Positions 1-12,818 of a stretch of 64,000 nucleotides of DNA are shown in pieces. Below the pieces are notes generated by a model, which was not told the DNA's origin, made no database searches, and was given only the letters and a program-made list of their open reading frames with translations. Source of the stretch: Clytia hemisphaerica (lineage: Eukaryota; Cnidaria; Hydrozoa; Leptothecata; Clytiidae); contig CACVBU010001241.1 of NCBI GenBank assembly GCA_902728285.1, positions 634,860 to 698,859 on the forward strand, read 5' to 3'. Every line of letters begins with the position of its first letter. Positions within the stretch are counted from its first letter, which is position 1. The translations under genes were made by a program, and so were the position numbers.

Positions 1-44
1 CTTTTCTGGAATAGCAAATAGCTATTAAATATTCAACTTTCCAG

Positions 45-2313
45 TTAAAAAGAGCAAATCTGATGCGTGACAACAACCAAGCTATACAAACAGACAAGCG
101 AACTTCTAAGCACGCATGGTTAACTTCTCATGACGTCCCCATCATAACCCAAATGGAAAAACGTGCCCAAGCTATCACAAATTTAAACATGAAATCTGCC
201 GGTTAGTAGACACAAGTTTATGTATTTGTGCTTTTTTCTGCGACGTTTCGCTGGAGTTTGAAAAGTAGACCTTGTCAGATATGAATTTTTGGTGAAATCG
301 GGACCCTGTCATAACGCAATATTAAAGATGTTGTCCATTTTCACCCTGACAAAGTGCCAAATGACTAAAAGGAGACGAATAATTTAAAGCTTTCTAAATT
401 CCACCTTGAAAATTGTCCAAAATAACCAAAAGTCGACCCTGTCAGATACACATCTTGAAAATCAACTTGGGACTCTTTTCTTTAGATCAATTACAAGTCA
501 ATAATTATGGTTTAGGGGGCCACTATGAATTCCATTACGATTGGGCACGGAATAACGTACAAGAAGTTTTCGGACCTCGTGGAAACAGGATAGCAACTCT
601 CATGTATTATGTAAGCAATTTTTACAGTCGGGTTCAACTTCAGTATACAAAATTGTAATGCACTACCTTATGATGAACTTAAGTGTTTCAAAGAGGCTTA
701 AGATCTTAAAAGGATATTAATAAATCCAGGGCATAGGAAACATTCTGATATTTGGGAGGCTGATGTTCAGTGACACTACGAGGGCCAGCCAGTTTGGCCC
801 GAGGGGGGGGGGGTTTAAGTTCAAAATGGCAGGAAAATGCATGTAAAATGTAATTTAATTGGTGGAAATAAAATGAAAAATAAGTAATTTATCAGAAGAA
901 AATCTATATAAAACCATCTCCCCGGTGGTCAGTTGAAATCCATAGCTTTTTAATACAAACAAGATAGCTACAGAAGTGGAGTCTGTGTAACTAGAACCCG
1001 CACAGGGAACACAAATTTGTTAAGGAGACATACGAGTTAAAGAAACTGCACTCTATTTTTTGTATTCACACGCACAGTTATCAGACGTCGACGGAGGAGG
1101 AGGAACAGCTTTCGTTAACGGCAAAACAACAATATTCCCGACAAAGGTAAACGTCTGTTTTAGAAGCTTAATGGACACCATTTGACATATCGAAATATTG
1201 ATAACACGGCATTTGTAAACAAAAGAAAGCACAAATTTTGAGAAGTTCTTCGTCTTTCTGATACGTCAGCCTAAGTGACGCGCCTAATTTCTATACAAGA
1301 AAAAAGGAATGTCTCTTCTAATAGCTGCTCTACTAAATCTTTCTATTTAAGATAAATTTTCACGAAGTTAATTTTTCATTTAGGGAGATGCAGTCTTTTG
1401 GTGGAATTTGAAACGAAACGGCGAAGGTGACCAAACTAATTTGCATGGGGGTTGCCCCGTGTTGGCTGGTCAAAAATGGGGTAAGAGTACTAAGGAAATT
1501 TAATCCTTAAGGCGAGACCAATTTCATTTGTTGTTCTACGGGCGCGACTGACCTAGCATTTGCTACAAACGAAAAAATAATAATATTGAATTTCCTATAC
1601 CACAAATTTCTAATACTAGTCATTTAGAAAAAGTTCTAGAATCTAGAATCATTATTTCTATGCACGAAAGATTTTATTACAAACTCTATCAAAGATGAAT
1701 GATGAATTTTCGACCAAGATTAATTGAAAATATTACTTATAGCCTAATTACCTTCCTTGATTAATGAAAATCTTATTTTTATTTCACCGACCGACCAACT
1801 CATATTTTGCTAACGATCTGCCCGTAGAACAACAAATTAAATTGGTCTCGCCTAACTAGAACTAAAAATAATTTAACATTTGTAAGTATAATAGACAGGC
1901 TTGTGAGCTCGCCAGTTTATTGGTCGATTTTCTTCAACGGGTTCCGAGTCTAAGAGCTATGGTACTATAAACATAGCCAAATTGTCTTTCTAACAAAAAT
2001 TTCTTCACTCTTTTTTGAAAAGGAGTTTATAGATAGAGTCAAGATCCAGTTCAGTCCGACACAGATCTTAAAAAGCTCTCCTTTTATCTATTTTTTTTCA
2101 AAGGATTGTGATTTTTGGTGAAATTACCTCAAAGTGAAATTGATTAATTTATGCGGTAACTAATTTTCGCATTATCTAATTTTTCTGGTGACTAATATTA
2201 GCAATTAGTTCCCTTTAAGATATACCAATTTCTTTGTTTTAGTTGCCAACTGGTGGATACACGAAGTTGGACAGGAGTTCAGAAGACCATGTCTCAAAGA
2301 CCCAAACAAATAA
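45..2313 (+). CDS. P4HA: Prolyl 4-hydroxylase subunit alpha, C-terminal catalytic domain (5' end outside window)
   Basis: Five exons join in frame: 45-201, 486-610, 1078-1146, 1384-1480 and 2243-2313 (stop TAA 2311-2313), giving the last 172 residues. This is the 2-oxoglutarate/Fe(II) dioxygenase domain that hydroxylates proline in collagen-type repeats in the ER lumen. Visible catalytic residues are the iron-binding HxD (His codon 533-535, Asp 539-541), the distal His (1444-1446) and the 2-oxoglutarate-binding Lys (1474-1476). Family-typical surroundings include SKHAWL, GNRIATLMYYLSDV, GDAVFWWNL, CPVLAGQKWVANWW and the ending VGQEFRRPC. Acceptor 1076-1077 was preferred to the AG at 1083-1084 because only it keeps frame and restores the conserved YLSDV. 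The peptide-substrate-binding and N-terminal domains and the signal peptide lie upstream of the window. P4HA1/2/3 cannot be told apart here. The family assignment is secure. Confidence 0.94.
1511..1852. mobile_element. Harbinger-like MITE in a P4HA intron
   Basis: Inverted ends of about 37 bp begin GGCGAGACCAATTT, contain TTGTTGTTCTACGGGC, and are flanked by TAA on both sides. A 3-bp TAA/TTA duplication is typical of PIF/Harbinger insertions. It occupies half of the last P4HA intron and has no open reading frame of note. Confidence 0.75.
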
Positions 2314-2314
2314 A
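2309..2314 (+). promoter_or_regulatory. P4HA: AATAAA hexamer overlapping the P4HA stop codon
   Basis: The hexamer AATAAA covers the TAA stop. If used, it would give a nearly absent 3'UTR. A second AATAAA lies at 2948-2953, just beyond the MITE at 2429-2942, and is the likelier poly(A) signal. Assigned by motif only. Confidence 0.3.
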
Positions 2315-2428
2315 ACAGATTTTTCTCTATGAAAGATCATTATCGCGACAGAGAGAATGCGACTTCAACAAACCTTGCCAATGTGTTACTATAATATGAA
2401 AATAATTCATAAAAGATACAACGTATTG

Positions 2429-2942
2429 GGGTGAATTGCAGAAAAATCATACAATGTCCCGTCCGCAACAGTCACTTTTTAAGGACCCATAACTCAACTT
2501 TGGCAAATGTAATTTCTAAGAACTTTACATTGAGAAAAATGTTGCGGACGGGACACTTTGATGCGGACAGGACAAAAAGTTTTTCACTCATAGCTAGTAC
2601 ATGTAAAATCAAGAAAAATGATATTGTTGTAAAAAGCATGTAGTTCCCTATAGTTTATTGGCCTGATACAGTTAGAACATTAAAGTTGTCTCAAAAAATG
2701 AGAAATTAAGACTTTTGTGCCGTTGCGGACGGGACAAATTTTGGGCCGTATTAGTTTTTATCAGTTAAAAAATTCAGAATAGATGATTTAAAGGCAATAA
2801 ATGTCTTTAACGGAAGAAAGCATTTAGTATGTCACAACAAAACAAAAATGGGGGTCCTCTAATTCCAAAATCTTGACTTGTAAGCTGTAAATGGAGCTTT
2901 TGTTGCGGACGGGACATTGTATGATTTTTCTGCAATTCACCC
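2429..2942. mobile_element. MITE (514 bp) with GGGTGAATTGCAG ends, probably in the P4HA 3'UTR
   Basis: The ends are inverted over about 40 bp (GGGTGAATTGCAGAAAAATC ...). Both ends run inward into the word GTCCCGTCCGCAAC. That word recurs inside (around 2543, 2724 and 2902), so subterminal repeats are present. The element is flanked by a 4-bp direct repeat ATTG (2425-2428 and 2943-2946). No coding capacity. Confidence 0.8.
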
Positions 2943-3919
2943 ATTGAAATAAAGATTTGACTTTCAAACGATAGAGTTATTTATATAGAGTTATTTATAG
3001 GGTCCTATGTTAAGAATTGATTTTGCCTTTTAAAGTCTGGCAACCCTTTAAAAAATATGTAGTGGGGGTTTAGGAAAGTAAATATAACTAAAAATGAGGT
3101 AGGGATTATTTTTCAGGTCCCTACCCTACTTTATTCCCCCAGCTCTTTTATCAAAACTATTTTCAGATTTAAAAGATTTTCCTTTCTATGAATTTCCAAG
3201 ATTCTTGGAAACTTGCCTCTGGAAAATTGCCCTCTCCCCTCCATTGATAAGCAGAATGAGTTTGAATAATTTTATAGCCATAAAACATAAAAGCAAAGTA
3301 AGACTTATAATATTTTTAAACATTATAAAAAACAAATTGTAAAAAATAAAATTGTAATAAAACTGATGATCCTTTTTTCAAGCTCATGATCATTACGAGG
3401 CAGTTCACTGCTTTCATTATATCCAAGATTAATCAAAGCATTAGTTTCTAAAAAAAACTATTTTTTTCTCTGGAATTTTGTATGCTATTAAAATAACAGT
3501 TTTTATGCTAAATGTTGGTAAAAAGGGGTACAATTTACTGGGGGAAATTTCCCAAGGGTTAAATTTTGGGGAGTTATTTTCCATTGATTATTTGTATTAT
3601 AATATTTTTCGTTTGCTCTGTATTTTTAAATATTTTTTCAAATCAAATAGACAATAAGATTTGAATTTGGGTCAAAATAATTGCATTTATCAAGGGAAAA
3701 TGAATTAAATGAATAAAACAACAATACCATTCCGCTGCATTTGCAAAATCTTGAATTTGATAATAACAAAACCCAAGTAGAGATAGAGCAGGTCTTGACT
3801 GTAAAAGAAAAAAATTTAAAAATATTAAAGAGAATTTTCAATCTTTTTATGGCGTTGCTATTTATAACACGTCAATTGGTCATACAAATCTTTTTCATAT
3901 TTACACCTGTGTCACAAAC

Positions 3920-4150
3920 CCGCTGAGGCCCAATCCCCACTGGAAAATTTGGCAAATATCCTAGAATTTCAGCCCCACTGGGAAATTGACTTACATTTCA
4001 TCCCCATTCGAAACTCACTGTTTAAAAATGGCACTCAATAACCATCTGTAGTGGATTTTTTAATCTTGGAACAATAAAGTTTTTATCCCCCATTGAGATT
4101 TCAATAAAATTTCTAACCCCACTGTGGGAAAATGCTTCACCAGGTCTATA
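3920..4150. repeat. Dispersed repeat rich in CCCCACTG, copy 1
   Basis: The segment carries repeated CCCCACTGGRAAA words, followed by a variant of GTTTAAAAATGGCACTC. A recognisably related segment lies at 33178-33425 and a weaker one at 56200-56330. Interspersed family of unknown class. Confidence 0.5.
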
Positions 4151-4969
4151 TATTTCGACAACTAAGGTTTGAACACAAGAATAAGCAATAAGAACAGATA
4201 AGAATGCTTTCATTTTCATTTTTAGAAGATTTTTGATTCAACTTACCTTTTGGTGTTTTTCAAGTTCAACTTGTAGTAACTGGATGGCTTCCCCATACTT
4301 TTGCTCTTTAATCTGGAAGAATAATTTTTTTCATCAGTAATGTAGTAAAAAATTACAATAATTTCTAATCGTATCCCTGGAAACTTTTCCATCAACAATT
4401 TTCTTAGTGTTACTCAGGACTGTAATATCAGGTCACGTCTCATTGTTCTAGGGAAAAACATCTTCTGAGTTTACGTATTTTACTCAGGCCATGATATGGC
4501 TTAACACTATGCAGTTGAGTTATCACTAATGTTGGCCTGCATTCAGCAATGGCCAATTTTCAGACAACTGTCTTTCATCTACATGGCTGGATCGTAGTAA
4601 TTGATGACTACTGTGCATCTCATGGCCAAACTCCTTGAGACAATGTTGAGATGCAGCAATTTCTCATGCATAATCTTCCTAGGAGAATGTTTATAAGATT
4701 TTGGTATCAACCACCGATTCATCTTTTATTCTTGTATTGAACCTAACCAATCAAGCTAACCAATTTAAGTTAATGAATGGCAATATCTAATAAGAGGCTG
4801 TGTTATCCTGTTTATTTTTACAATGATGGCTTCTCAAAAAACATTTATGATGAGATCTCCATATCAAGATTTAAAGAAAAAATTAAATGAAAGAATGAAC
4901 CTTACAAGTGTGTAGATGGTCATGGTGTATTCTCCTTCTTTTACGGTTGCCATTTTGATTTGATTATTT

Positions 4970-5140
4970 TTGTTTTAGTATTTATTAGTAACACTGTTAA
5001 ATAAGGACTCAGAAAAATACAATTTTGAAACTTTTTCATAAAATTTCCTCCCTAATTTACACTGTAATACAGTGGGAATCGAACTCGGACCTCCCAGACG
5101 GGAGTTAAGAGCGATGAATACCACACCACTAACGCCTATT
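4970..5140 (-). repeat. tRNA-derived SINE-like element
   Basis: Read on the minus strand, the segment starts with a pol III A-box-like stretch (5121-5136, GGCGTTAGTGGTGTGG). A near-perfect B box follows (5075-5091, GGTCCGAGTTCGATTCC), with a CTCCC/GGGAG pair between. No acceptor stem closes the molecule and about 100 bp of unrelated AT-rich tail follows. It is therefore read as a tRNA-derived SINE or tRNA pseudogene, not a working tRNA. Confidence 0.55.
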
Positions 5141-5742
5141 TTGGAAATAAGTTGATGCCAAACAATGAAAAAATTTGAAAAAATATCTTGTGATTGTATC
5201 ATATGTTCATGATGCCAGCCATTTTAGAAAAAATCAATTATAACAACTTTGGCGCACTGTACTGTCTTTGGACCTGTAAGTTTTTTAAATCTGAGGATTA
5301 AAATCATTAGTGGGGAATTTAATTGGCTTTCAGGAAATCAAAACAGAATTAAAAAATCATTTCTACATCAAGAGCTATAACAGCTTATAAAGTGAGGCCA
5401 TTTTTAAGCATTTTTTTGCAAAAGTAAATGAAGACTCTCTGAGGGAATTTTTATATTCAATATACTGGTTTCTTTTGTTATTTCAAACCGGAGCTAGAAA
5501 CTTCGCATTGGAGAAGACCAACCAAATTGTATTTGGGCTGATTTTGTGGAAATACTTTCTAACATACTCATCGTCTTGAACAAGTATTTTTATGAATGAC
5601 AGTTGAAGTGTTTTTTCTTACAAAGCTTTTTTGTTCACATGTACCGTGAAGTTGGGTAACTTGCATCAGCATAGCCATCAAATGCCTGACCAATCAGGAT
5701 GTGGTGGATGTGTAACCTGGATGTGTAACCTCAAATCTAATA

Positions 5743-6553
5743 CAGTAAGTTGGTCTAATCTTGACACTCGTCTTCTAATTTTGACACCCTTCTTTAGAGA
5801 TGGGAATAATAGGAAAGTCTGAATCGCTGATTGAAACTAATTTTCTTTGCTTAGTGATCAGAGAAGAAAACATCTTTTGTCTATCAGTTACTCCGACTTT
5901 CCTATCATTCCTATCACTATAAACTTAACTCTTCATACAAAAATTACGAGAAAACGCCTATATGCTGCACGCAAGCATATAAGCTAAAGTCCCGCAAAAG
6001 CCGGATAACAATCCGTTTTTAAAAGTTTGTAAAAAAATGCCACATAGAAGATTTTTCAAATTCAGTATGTGAATATAGAGCAGTAAAAAATACAACTTTT
6101 GTAATTTTTCTTGTTTTTGCAAAAGTTCTAGTAATGAAAATAAAGGAATAATGCTAATTGAATACTATCCACTGATGATCTGCGGCACTATTGTAAACCT
6201 AGAATTGCGTCTCTTCGCTTGAGAAGATGATTGACAGATTAAAGTTTTTCACTCGCGCGAGGGTTCGGCGAACGTTCTTCGCTCAATCCTTGGACCATGT
6301 TAAAAATGGTAAACTTGCAACAGAAAATCCTTTGTTTTATTGTCAATGATGACAGTGCAGTTATTAATTTTGTTAGATCTGACATATTGATGTTTGTAAG
6401 TGCCCTTTATAGTTTTGATTGCCATTGAATAATCATATTCTGGTTTTCATGTTATTAGTTGCTGTTTTAGAGCTTTAGAGCTAGCCTGTCTCTCTTCTCC
6501 AAAGAAGGGTGTCAGAATTAGGAGAGGGATGTCGACATTAGACCAACTTACAG
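5743..6553. mobile_element. TA-flanked inverted-repeat element, family CAGTAAGTTGGTC, copy 1
   Basis: About 60 bp at the left end (TACAGTAAGTTGGTCTAA ... GACACCCTTCTTT) is repeated in inverted orientation at 6494-6555. TA dinucleotides flank the outermost shared bases, as in Tc1/mariner-type elements. A related copy occupies about 7195-8240. The interior has no long frame. Confidence 0.7.
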
Positions 6554-6597
6554 TAATGATATCAAACATAATTATGCATGACATCACTTCATGATTA

Positions 6598-6802
6598 GGC
6601 CGCGGTCACAAATAAGTTGTGTTCGCGTTCTCCGATCGACTCACTTTCTATCTTAAAAATCAAACCCTTTTCTAGTCAGAAAGTGGAAAATTTGTTGACT
6701 TTTTAGCGATATTATTTAAAGAATTTTTTAGTTTCAGCGACTGACCGACTCACATTTTGGAGCTGGAAATGACGCAAACAAAACTTATTGGTGACCCAGG
6801 CC
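6598..6802. mobile_element. Harbinger-like MITE, 205 bp
   Basis: The inverted ends begin GGCC.GGTCAC.AATAAGTT. TTA direct repeats lie on both sides (6595-6597 and 6803-6805). The interior words CGACTCAC and GACCGAC resemble those of the element at 1511-1852, so they may be related. Confidence 0.75.
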
Positions 6803-7194
6803 TTAGGAGATATTTATATATTTTACCATCCGTAAATTCTTTGTGTAAATCAGGTTTTGTTTTGATTTAACTTTGTATTTTAATGACCAGCCAGGTCATT
6901 CATTTGAGAGCTATGCAAGTTTCTCTCCACTGATGCAAGATACACAACTTAACGATAGCCGCTTAGTATGTTTTTGGAAAAAAACTGTTTTTCGGGTGCT
7001 TCCGTGCAAACTTGGATCTTTCGGATTCTACTTGTTCTTTTCTAAAAGTATTTTACACAGTACAACAAATAGGTCAAAGGTCAAGGAGGATAACTACTAA
7101 AAGAAATTCTCCAAAGGTTTGTTTTTGTATAACTTTTCTGGGTTAAAAAACATTTGGTCGCAAACTAGACTGGTCGCCAACTGGGCAGGGGGGA

Positions 7195-8240
7195 CTTTTT
7201 ATATAATTGTCAACACCCCTCCTCTAATTCCGACACCCTTTTTATCAGCTGAAATTTATAGAAAGGTTGAAACCGTTTTTCTTTGCTTAGTGGTCAGAGA
7301 GGAATAATCCTTTTTCAATCAGTGATTCAAGCTTTCATATTCAGTGAGGATGGAACTTCGATTTTTGAGGATTACAATTTTACCAGTTTCTTAGCAATTT
7401 TTGCCTCGCTAGCCCAAATCTCGCAACCTCTTTACTTTAAAAGGAAGATCGAAATTAGAGTTTTTCAGCGTTCCGAAAAAAACGCATGGCAGAAATTTTT
7501 TCATCTTCACAGGATCGATTCTCAACAACAAAATACATCTTTTGGTCTTTGGGTTTGTTTCTGACGTTTTTTCTTCAAAGAATATCGATCACTTTCCTTT
7601 TCCCCTTGAGCACGCGAGAAAAAAAAGACTAGCTCGTTTTCGTGCGGGCGAATAAAGATGAGGCGGCAATCTTGCACTGAAGGTGCTACTTAGTTTCCGC
7701 CCTATTTTGCGCCCACGATAGAATGGTTCAAACACGGGGGTAGTCTAAATGATAAACTATGTCGTTCTGTAAGTGTTTATTTTCTGAGAGATACAAATAG
7801 CAAATAGTATATTTGAATATTATTAACTTATTTATTAAAGTATTTTTGAGCGCAAGTTTAAATATACGGTTAAATAAAAAACGAATGATAACAGTTCTGT
7901 TTATTCCTCGGACCCCCGGGAAAAGTCTTTTTGCTGACTTAGCTATTTTACAAATCTCGGAAAAGAACTCCCATAGGAATTCCGATACCTAACCCAATTG
8001 GTCAATTTCGGAACGGCTTCAAGAAAGTCATAATGGCAAATAATTTTAAAAGTTTCTGAGGGAATGTGTGTAATTTATCAATGTTGATGGCTTGTTGATT
8101 CTTTAAAGAAAAAAGATAACAGGTATAGCTTTTTCTAATCCTGGAATATTGAGGTTCCAGCTACACTGATATTATTTCTTTCTCTAAAGAAGGGTGTCAG
8201 AATTAAGCGAGGGATGTTGATATTAGACCAACTTACGGTA
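7195..8240. mobile_element. Diverged copy 2 of the CAGTAAGTTGGTC family
   Basis: The left end retains CCTCTAATTCCGACACCC, then TTTCTTTGCTTAGTGGTCAGAGA, shared with 5743-6553. The right end (8180-8240) carries AAGAAGGGTGTCAGAATTA ... TTAGACCAACTTACGGTA. The exact left boundary is lost. Confidence 0.55.
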
Positions 8241-8549
8241 TGCCATGGGGAATTTTTCCTCCGCAGCACTTTGATTACAAAGATAGGTAGGTTCAGCAAT
8301 TTTAACTTCCGCTTTATAACGTTTTCGTTGTTTTTTGCAATGCAATGTCTTCTTTTTCAAAAAAATGTCTTTTCATTTCTTCCTTGAAGTGTGTAGCAAG
8401 CCATTACAAAAAGAATTTGATAAAAGTCTGCAGTCAAAATGAAGATATCTGGAATATCTTGACTCAATACAAAAGCTTGAATTTTCAATTTTTACAGCAT
8501 ATTTCGGTGCCATTTTATATCCCATTTCTGGGCTAAATTGTCATCCTCA

Positions 8550-8730
8550 AATGTAGCAACTCCAGAAGATTTTTCAAATTTTAATTTTTTTTTCAAAACC
8601 TATTCTATCTTGAAGAGCTTTGAAAAAGAAAGAAAATGAGGGGTCATAGGCCTCCAGAAGATAAGTGGTTGTAAAGATATTCAAATTTTATTGTCAAAAA
8701 TTTGACTAAAAATGTCAAAAAAAAGGTTAG
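8550..8730. repeat. Dispersed repeat around AAAGAAAATGAGGGGTCAT
   Basis: The core (GAAGATTTTTCAAATTTTAA, then TCTATCTTGAAGAGCTTTGA and ATGAGGGGTCATAGGCCTCC) recurs inverted at about 40690-40850 and partly inverted at 13090-13170. Interspersed family, no coding content. Confidence 0.5.
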
Positions 8731-10813
8731 GAAAATAGCTTGGAAAAATTCGAAAAATGTGTCAAAAAAGAAAAAAAATAAATTTTCCAGTCATGCTTCT
8801 TCAATTTTGCATATCTCTTTTTCTAGTGTAGCTAGAGACCTGAAATTTGGAGGGAGAATTCTTTGATGGTGTTAGAATATTATTATATAAAAACCAAAAC
8901 ATTTGTAAAATATTTAGTATATTTATCAAAATAACGGAAAAATCAAAATATAATAGCCGCATTCTTTTTCACCGTCCAACATATCAAAATAACGAAAGAT
9001 ATATATTTTTTTGAAAAAGAAGACATTGCATTGTTTTATTTTTATTTTTGAAGAAAAGTAGCTTGGAAAAGGTTGAAATGAGTCAAAAAAGGTGGTAGGA
9101 CAGGGTAGGACCCATTTTCAAGAGGCCTCTGGAAACGGAGGAACAAAAACTTATGAGTAAAGAATAAGTTTTTCTGAAAGGAGAAACCCCAAATGAAAAG
9201 AAAATCCATTTCGGCAGAAATAAAAACTTTTTTTTGGGACATTCCCATGCAAAAGAAGCAAAAAAGTGAAAAAAACTAAATGAAAATGAAAGAACTAAAA
9301 TTAGCGAATGTGATTTTTGAATTCCTCACCCTTTTTCTGATAAACATACAAAGTTTCAGCCTTCAAATACATTTTCCTCTGTTTCCAGACACATTTGTTC
9401 ATCGATAGTTGCAATTTTTTTCTCTCCCGTCGGCAAACAATTTTCAAAATGTTGCAAAACATTCGGCATTTTACCAATTTGCCGTCTAGTCTAGCCTGTG
9501 TCCGCAGTGTTATATACCAGACCCCCGCGCTCGATAGGATCGATCATCGGAACGGCTCGATGACGGATCGATATGTGATCGATGGATTACTTATCGATCC
9601 GGATAGGAGATCGATAGAGGATCGATACTCAAGATTTTTTTAAGCTTATGATTAGTTATCGATCTATCATCGATCTATCATCGATCTTTTATCGATCTTA
9701 TCAACCCTATCGACTCTTTCTAAAAATCGAGCTCTAATATTAATAGATCTTTCTCGCTATCGATTACCTATCGACACCTATCGATTACCTATCGACACCT
9801 ATCGACACCTATCGATTACCTATCGACACCCTTTATCTATCAGTTACATCAATATGCCTTCTTACCTGTCTTTATAAATATAAATAAAAGTAATCACGGA
9901 AAAGGACGCGAAAAAAAAAGACATAAGTGTGAGAACAGAGTAATCAAACTCGTTAGAAAAAGTACCATTAGAAGTCATAAAAAATCAACCTGAATAAATG
10001 CAATCGAAATTCCAGAGAACTTCATAATTCCCCAAACAACATTACATTACTATCTCAAACTCCCATCACATAAATTTTACAATTACGTCAGAGTAGACTA
10101 CACTCGCCACCGAAGAGGTTTATTTGGAAAGGGTAATTATATTTTATTGTTCGCTTCTTTTTTAAAGATTCGCCGGGTTGGAAAAGTATGAATTTCTTTG
10201 TACATATTTTACCTACCCCAAATATTTAGGAGGCTGAGTTTTAAACGAATCGTCAAGTTGAAACGAACGATAAATGTATCAAGGTCTGTTTTATTTACCC
10301 CCTGGTGACTTAACAAAAGAGACTTAACTCGATGTTACAATCCAATTATTGAAAGTTTGTCTCAGTCTTTTTATAATGAGCGAGACATATGTTCTCTGAT
10401 TACGCAATTTTCATATTGACATTTTCGAGGCATTTTGATGTAACTGTCTATCCAATCAAAATATCGACCGTTTTTTTATATTGATTAATCGATCCATATC
10501 GATCTAATGGCGTCAAACCGGATTTACATATCGGTACTTATCTGGCACCCGATGTAGAAATTTTCTTTCTACACGCTAAGAAAGCTCTGGGAAAAGGTCG
10601 GGGAAACTTTCAATATCTGCTTGAAGGTTTAGATTACGGAATTTCGCCTGAGCCCTAGCTCCGAACTTAAAAAAACGGAGGGGGCCGGCTTAAAAATAGC
10701 TTGCGTTTTTTACGCAATTAACGTCTATTCCACCAGGAGAAAGTTTTGGGAAAAAAACTTACCACTTTTCCAATCTTTCACACTTTTACAACTTTCCTAA
10801 CCAAGACTTTGTA

Positions 10814-11565
10814 CAGTCAGGTACTATTGCAAACTAGGAGAAATGCGTGTATTTCGCTTAAATAGGATGATTTATCCTAAATAAGATAAAATCGATAGCT
10901 TAGTTAGGAGAAATAGCAGAAAAAGTTGATTTTCTGAACAAATTCAGAGATCCGCGTCAAGCTTTGCATAAATTTAAGAAATTTGGAGCCAGTATAGTAT
11001 GCTTGTGAAGTCTGATCCATCAGTCAGCGTGCGTTCAGAAGTTATTCAACTTTTGACAAACTTCAGATTTTATGCATCAAACTCTCTTAGTAAAAACTTT
11101 GCTCGTAACGATGTTTTGAAGAAATAGAAACTTAGATATAAATAAACTTATCCTATTGTAGTAGACACATTTGCGCAATTTACGTTTGTGTGGTTTGTGT
11201 CAAGGAGAATGAACACTTTCTCGTCCTTCGACACTTTTCATTCACGCTCATATTTTTCATACGGCAAAGCGTGTAACAAAAGCATTATTTCTCCTAATTT
11301 GTATATTTTATCCAAAATAGGATAAATGTTTAATATTTTTTCACTCCGCGCTGATAAGAAGCTAACATTTGGCCTAACATGATCTTCTTTATGAGTATAA
11401 TTGATTCAGAGAGTTAAAAAGACGCGGATCTCTGAAGTTGTTCAGAAAATCAACTTTTTCTTCTATTTCTCCTAACTAAGCTATCGATTTTATCTTATTT
11501 AGGATAATTCATCTTAATTAAGCGAAATACCCGCATTTCTCCTAATTTGCAATAGTACTCGACTG
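10814..11565. mobile_element. 752-bp MITE nested in the ATCGAT element, with 5-bp target duplication
   Basis: The ends begin CAGTC and are inverted for more than 140 bp (CTATTGCAAA.TAGGAGAAATG ... AGAGATCCGCGT). Perfect 5-bp direct repeats TTGTA flank it at 10809-10813 and 11566-11570. The CAGTN end plus a 5-bp duplication suggests an hAT-related group. No coding content. Confidence 0.85.
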
Positions 11566-12542
11566 TTGTAAATGTTTTTAAAAATGGGGGATTTTCCATG
11601 GTTGCAACATGGTAGCACGAAATAGAAAATATTTCCATAATTTTTTTCAAGTAAAGGTGACCTTGGAAAATCGTAATTTATGCGCCCGCTATAATTTATT
11701 TATTCATGAAATCGAAAGTGAAAGTTCTTTATTCGATTGCTATTGGAGGATGGTATGCATAATTTTCATTTGAGCCTGGAATAATTATGACATCATAGAT
11801 CCCATTTTCCCACCAAAATACCAAAACTTTGCAAATCCAAATGATTGCTGTTGTTTGCTGGGAGAGTTTGGAAAAGTCCTATTTTTCACATCTTTACAAC
11901 TTTCAAGGATGCTTTTTTGAGATGGGGAAAATGGGAAGGTATTTTACAATTTTTACAAACTCTCCAATTTTTCTGGCCAAAACTTTGACTTTTTGATGGG
12001 AAAAGTGGGAGAACTAGGAAATTTATGTACCAAAACTTTCTCCTGCACTTTGCAACTTTTTCGAATGTTTTGAGCCCGGGTTTTCGGGATTTACAGGCTC
12101 GATGTATGATCGATACATGATCGATACATGATAGATGCATAATCGATATATAATCGATTTATAATCGATGCATAATCGATTTATAATCGATTCATAATCG
12201 ATTTATAATCGATTTATACTCTCGATTAATGATCGATGACGAATCGATTAATGATCGATGACGAATCGATTAACGATCGATGACGAATCGATTAACGATC
12301 GATGACGAATCGATTAACGATTGATAACGAATCGATTACCGATCGATGACTAATCGATTAACGATCGATGACTAATCGATTAACGATCAATGACGAATCG
12401 ATTAACGATCGATGACGAATCGATATACTCGATTGAAATACTAGCTCGATAATAGATCAACGATGAAGGATCGATACTCAAGACTTTTTAATGGCTGAAT
12501 CTTCCATCGATCTCCTATCCGGATCGATAAGTAATCCATCGA

Positions 12543-12818
12543 CAGTGCTGCAAATAGGGAAATTTCATTTGGCCGGTAAATTTTGGAGTGTAACGAGCAG
12601 GGGGTCTGGCGGAACCATATTAGTCTGTAATGACCTTTGGATTGGCTAAACACCTATTTTGATTTAAAAACTGCTCCTCTTTTAATTAGAAGCGCTATTA
12701 AAAAGCCTCTAATCTAAAATTTTAACCGGACAAAATGAAAAACTGAGCTTCAGAATGACCGGTAGAAACTACAAAATGTCCGGTATTTACCGGTCACCGG
12801 CCGTTATTTGCAGCACTG
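12543..12818. mobile_element. 276-bp hAT-like MITE inserted in the right arm of the ATCGAT element
   Basis: The ends are CAGTGCTGCAAATA and its reverse complement. The 5-bp direct repeat ATCGA flanks both sides (12538-12542, 12819-12823). The left arm of the host element keeps the empty site (about 9571-9590, reading on the minus strand CCATCGATCACATAT), which confirms the insertion and the duplication. The interior contains several ACCGGT/GGCCGGT words. Confidence 0.88.

Noticed and set aside
5060..5140. Functional tRNA gene on the minus strand
   Set aside because: A and B boxes are present, but no acceptor stem pairs and the anticodon arm does not fold properly. SINE or pseudogene fits better.
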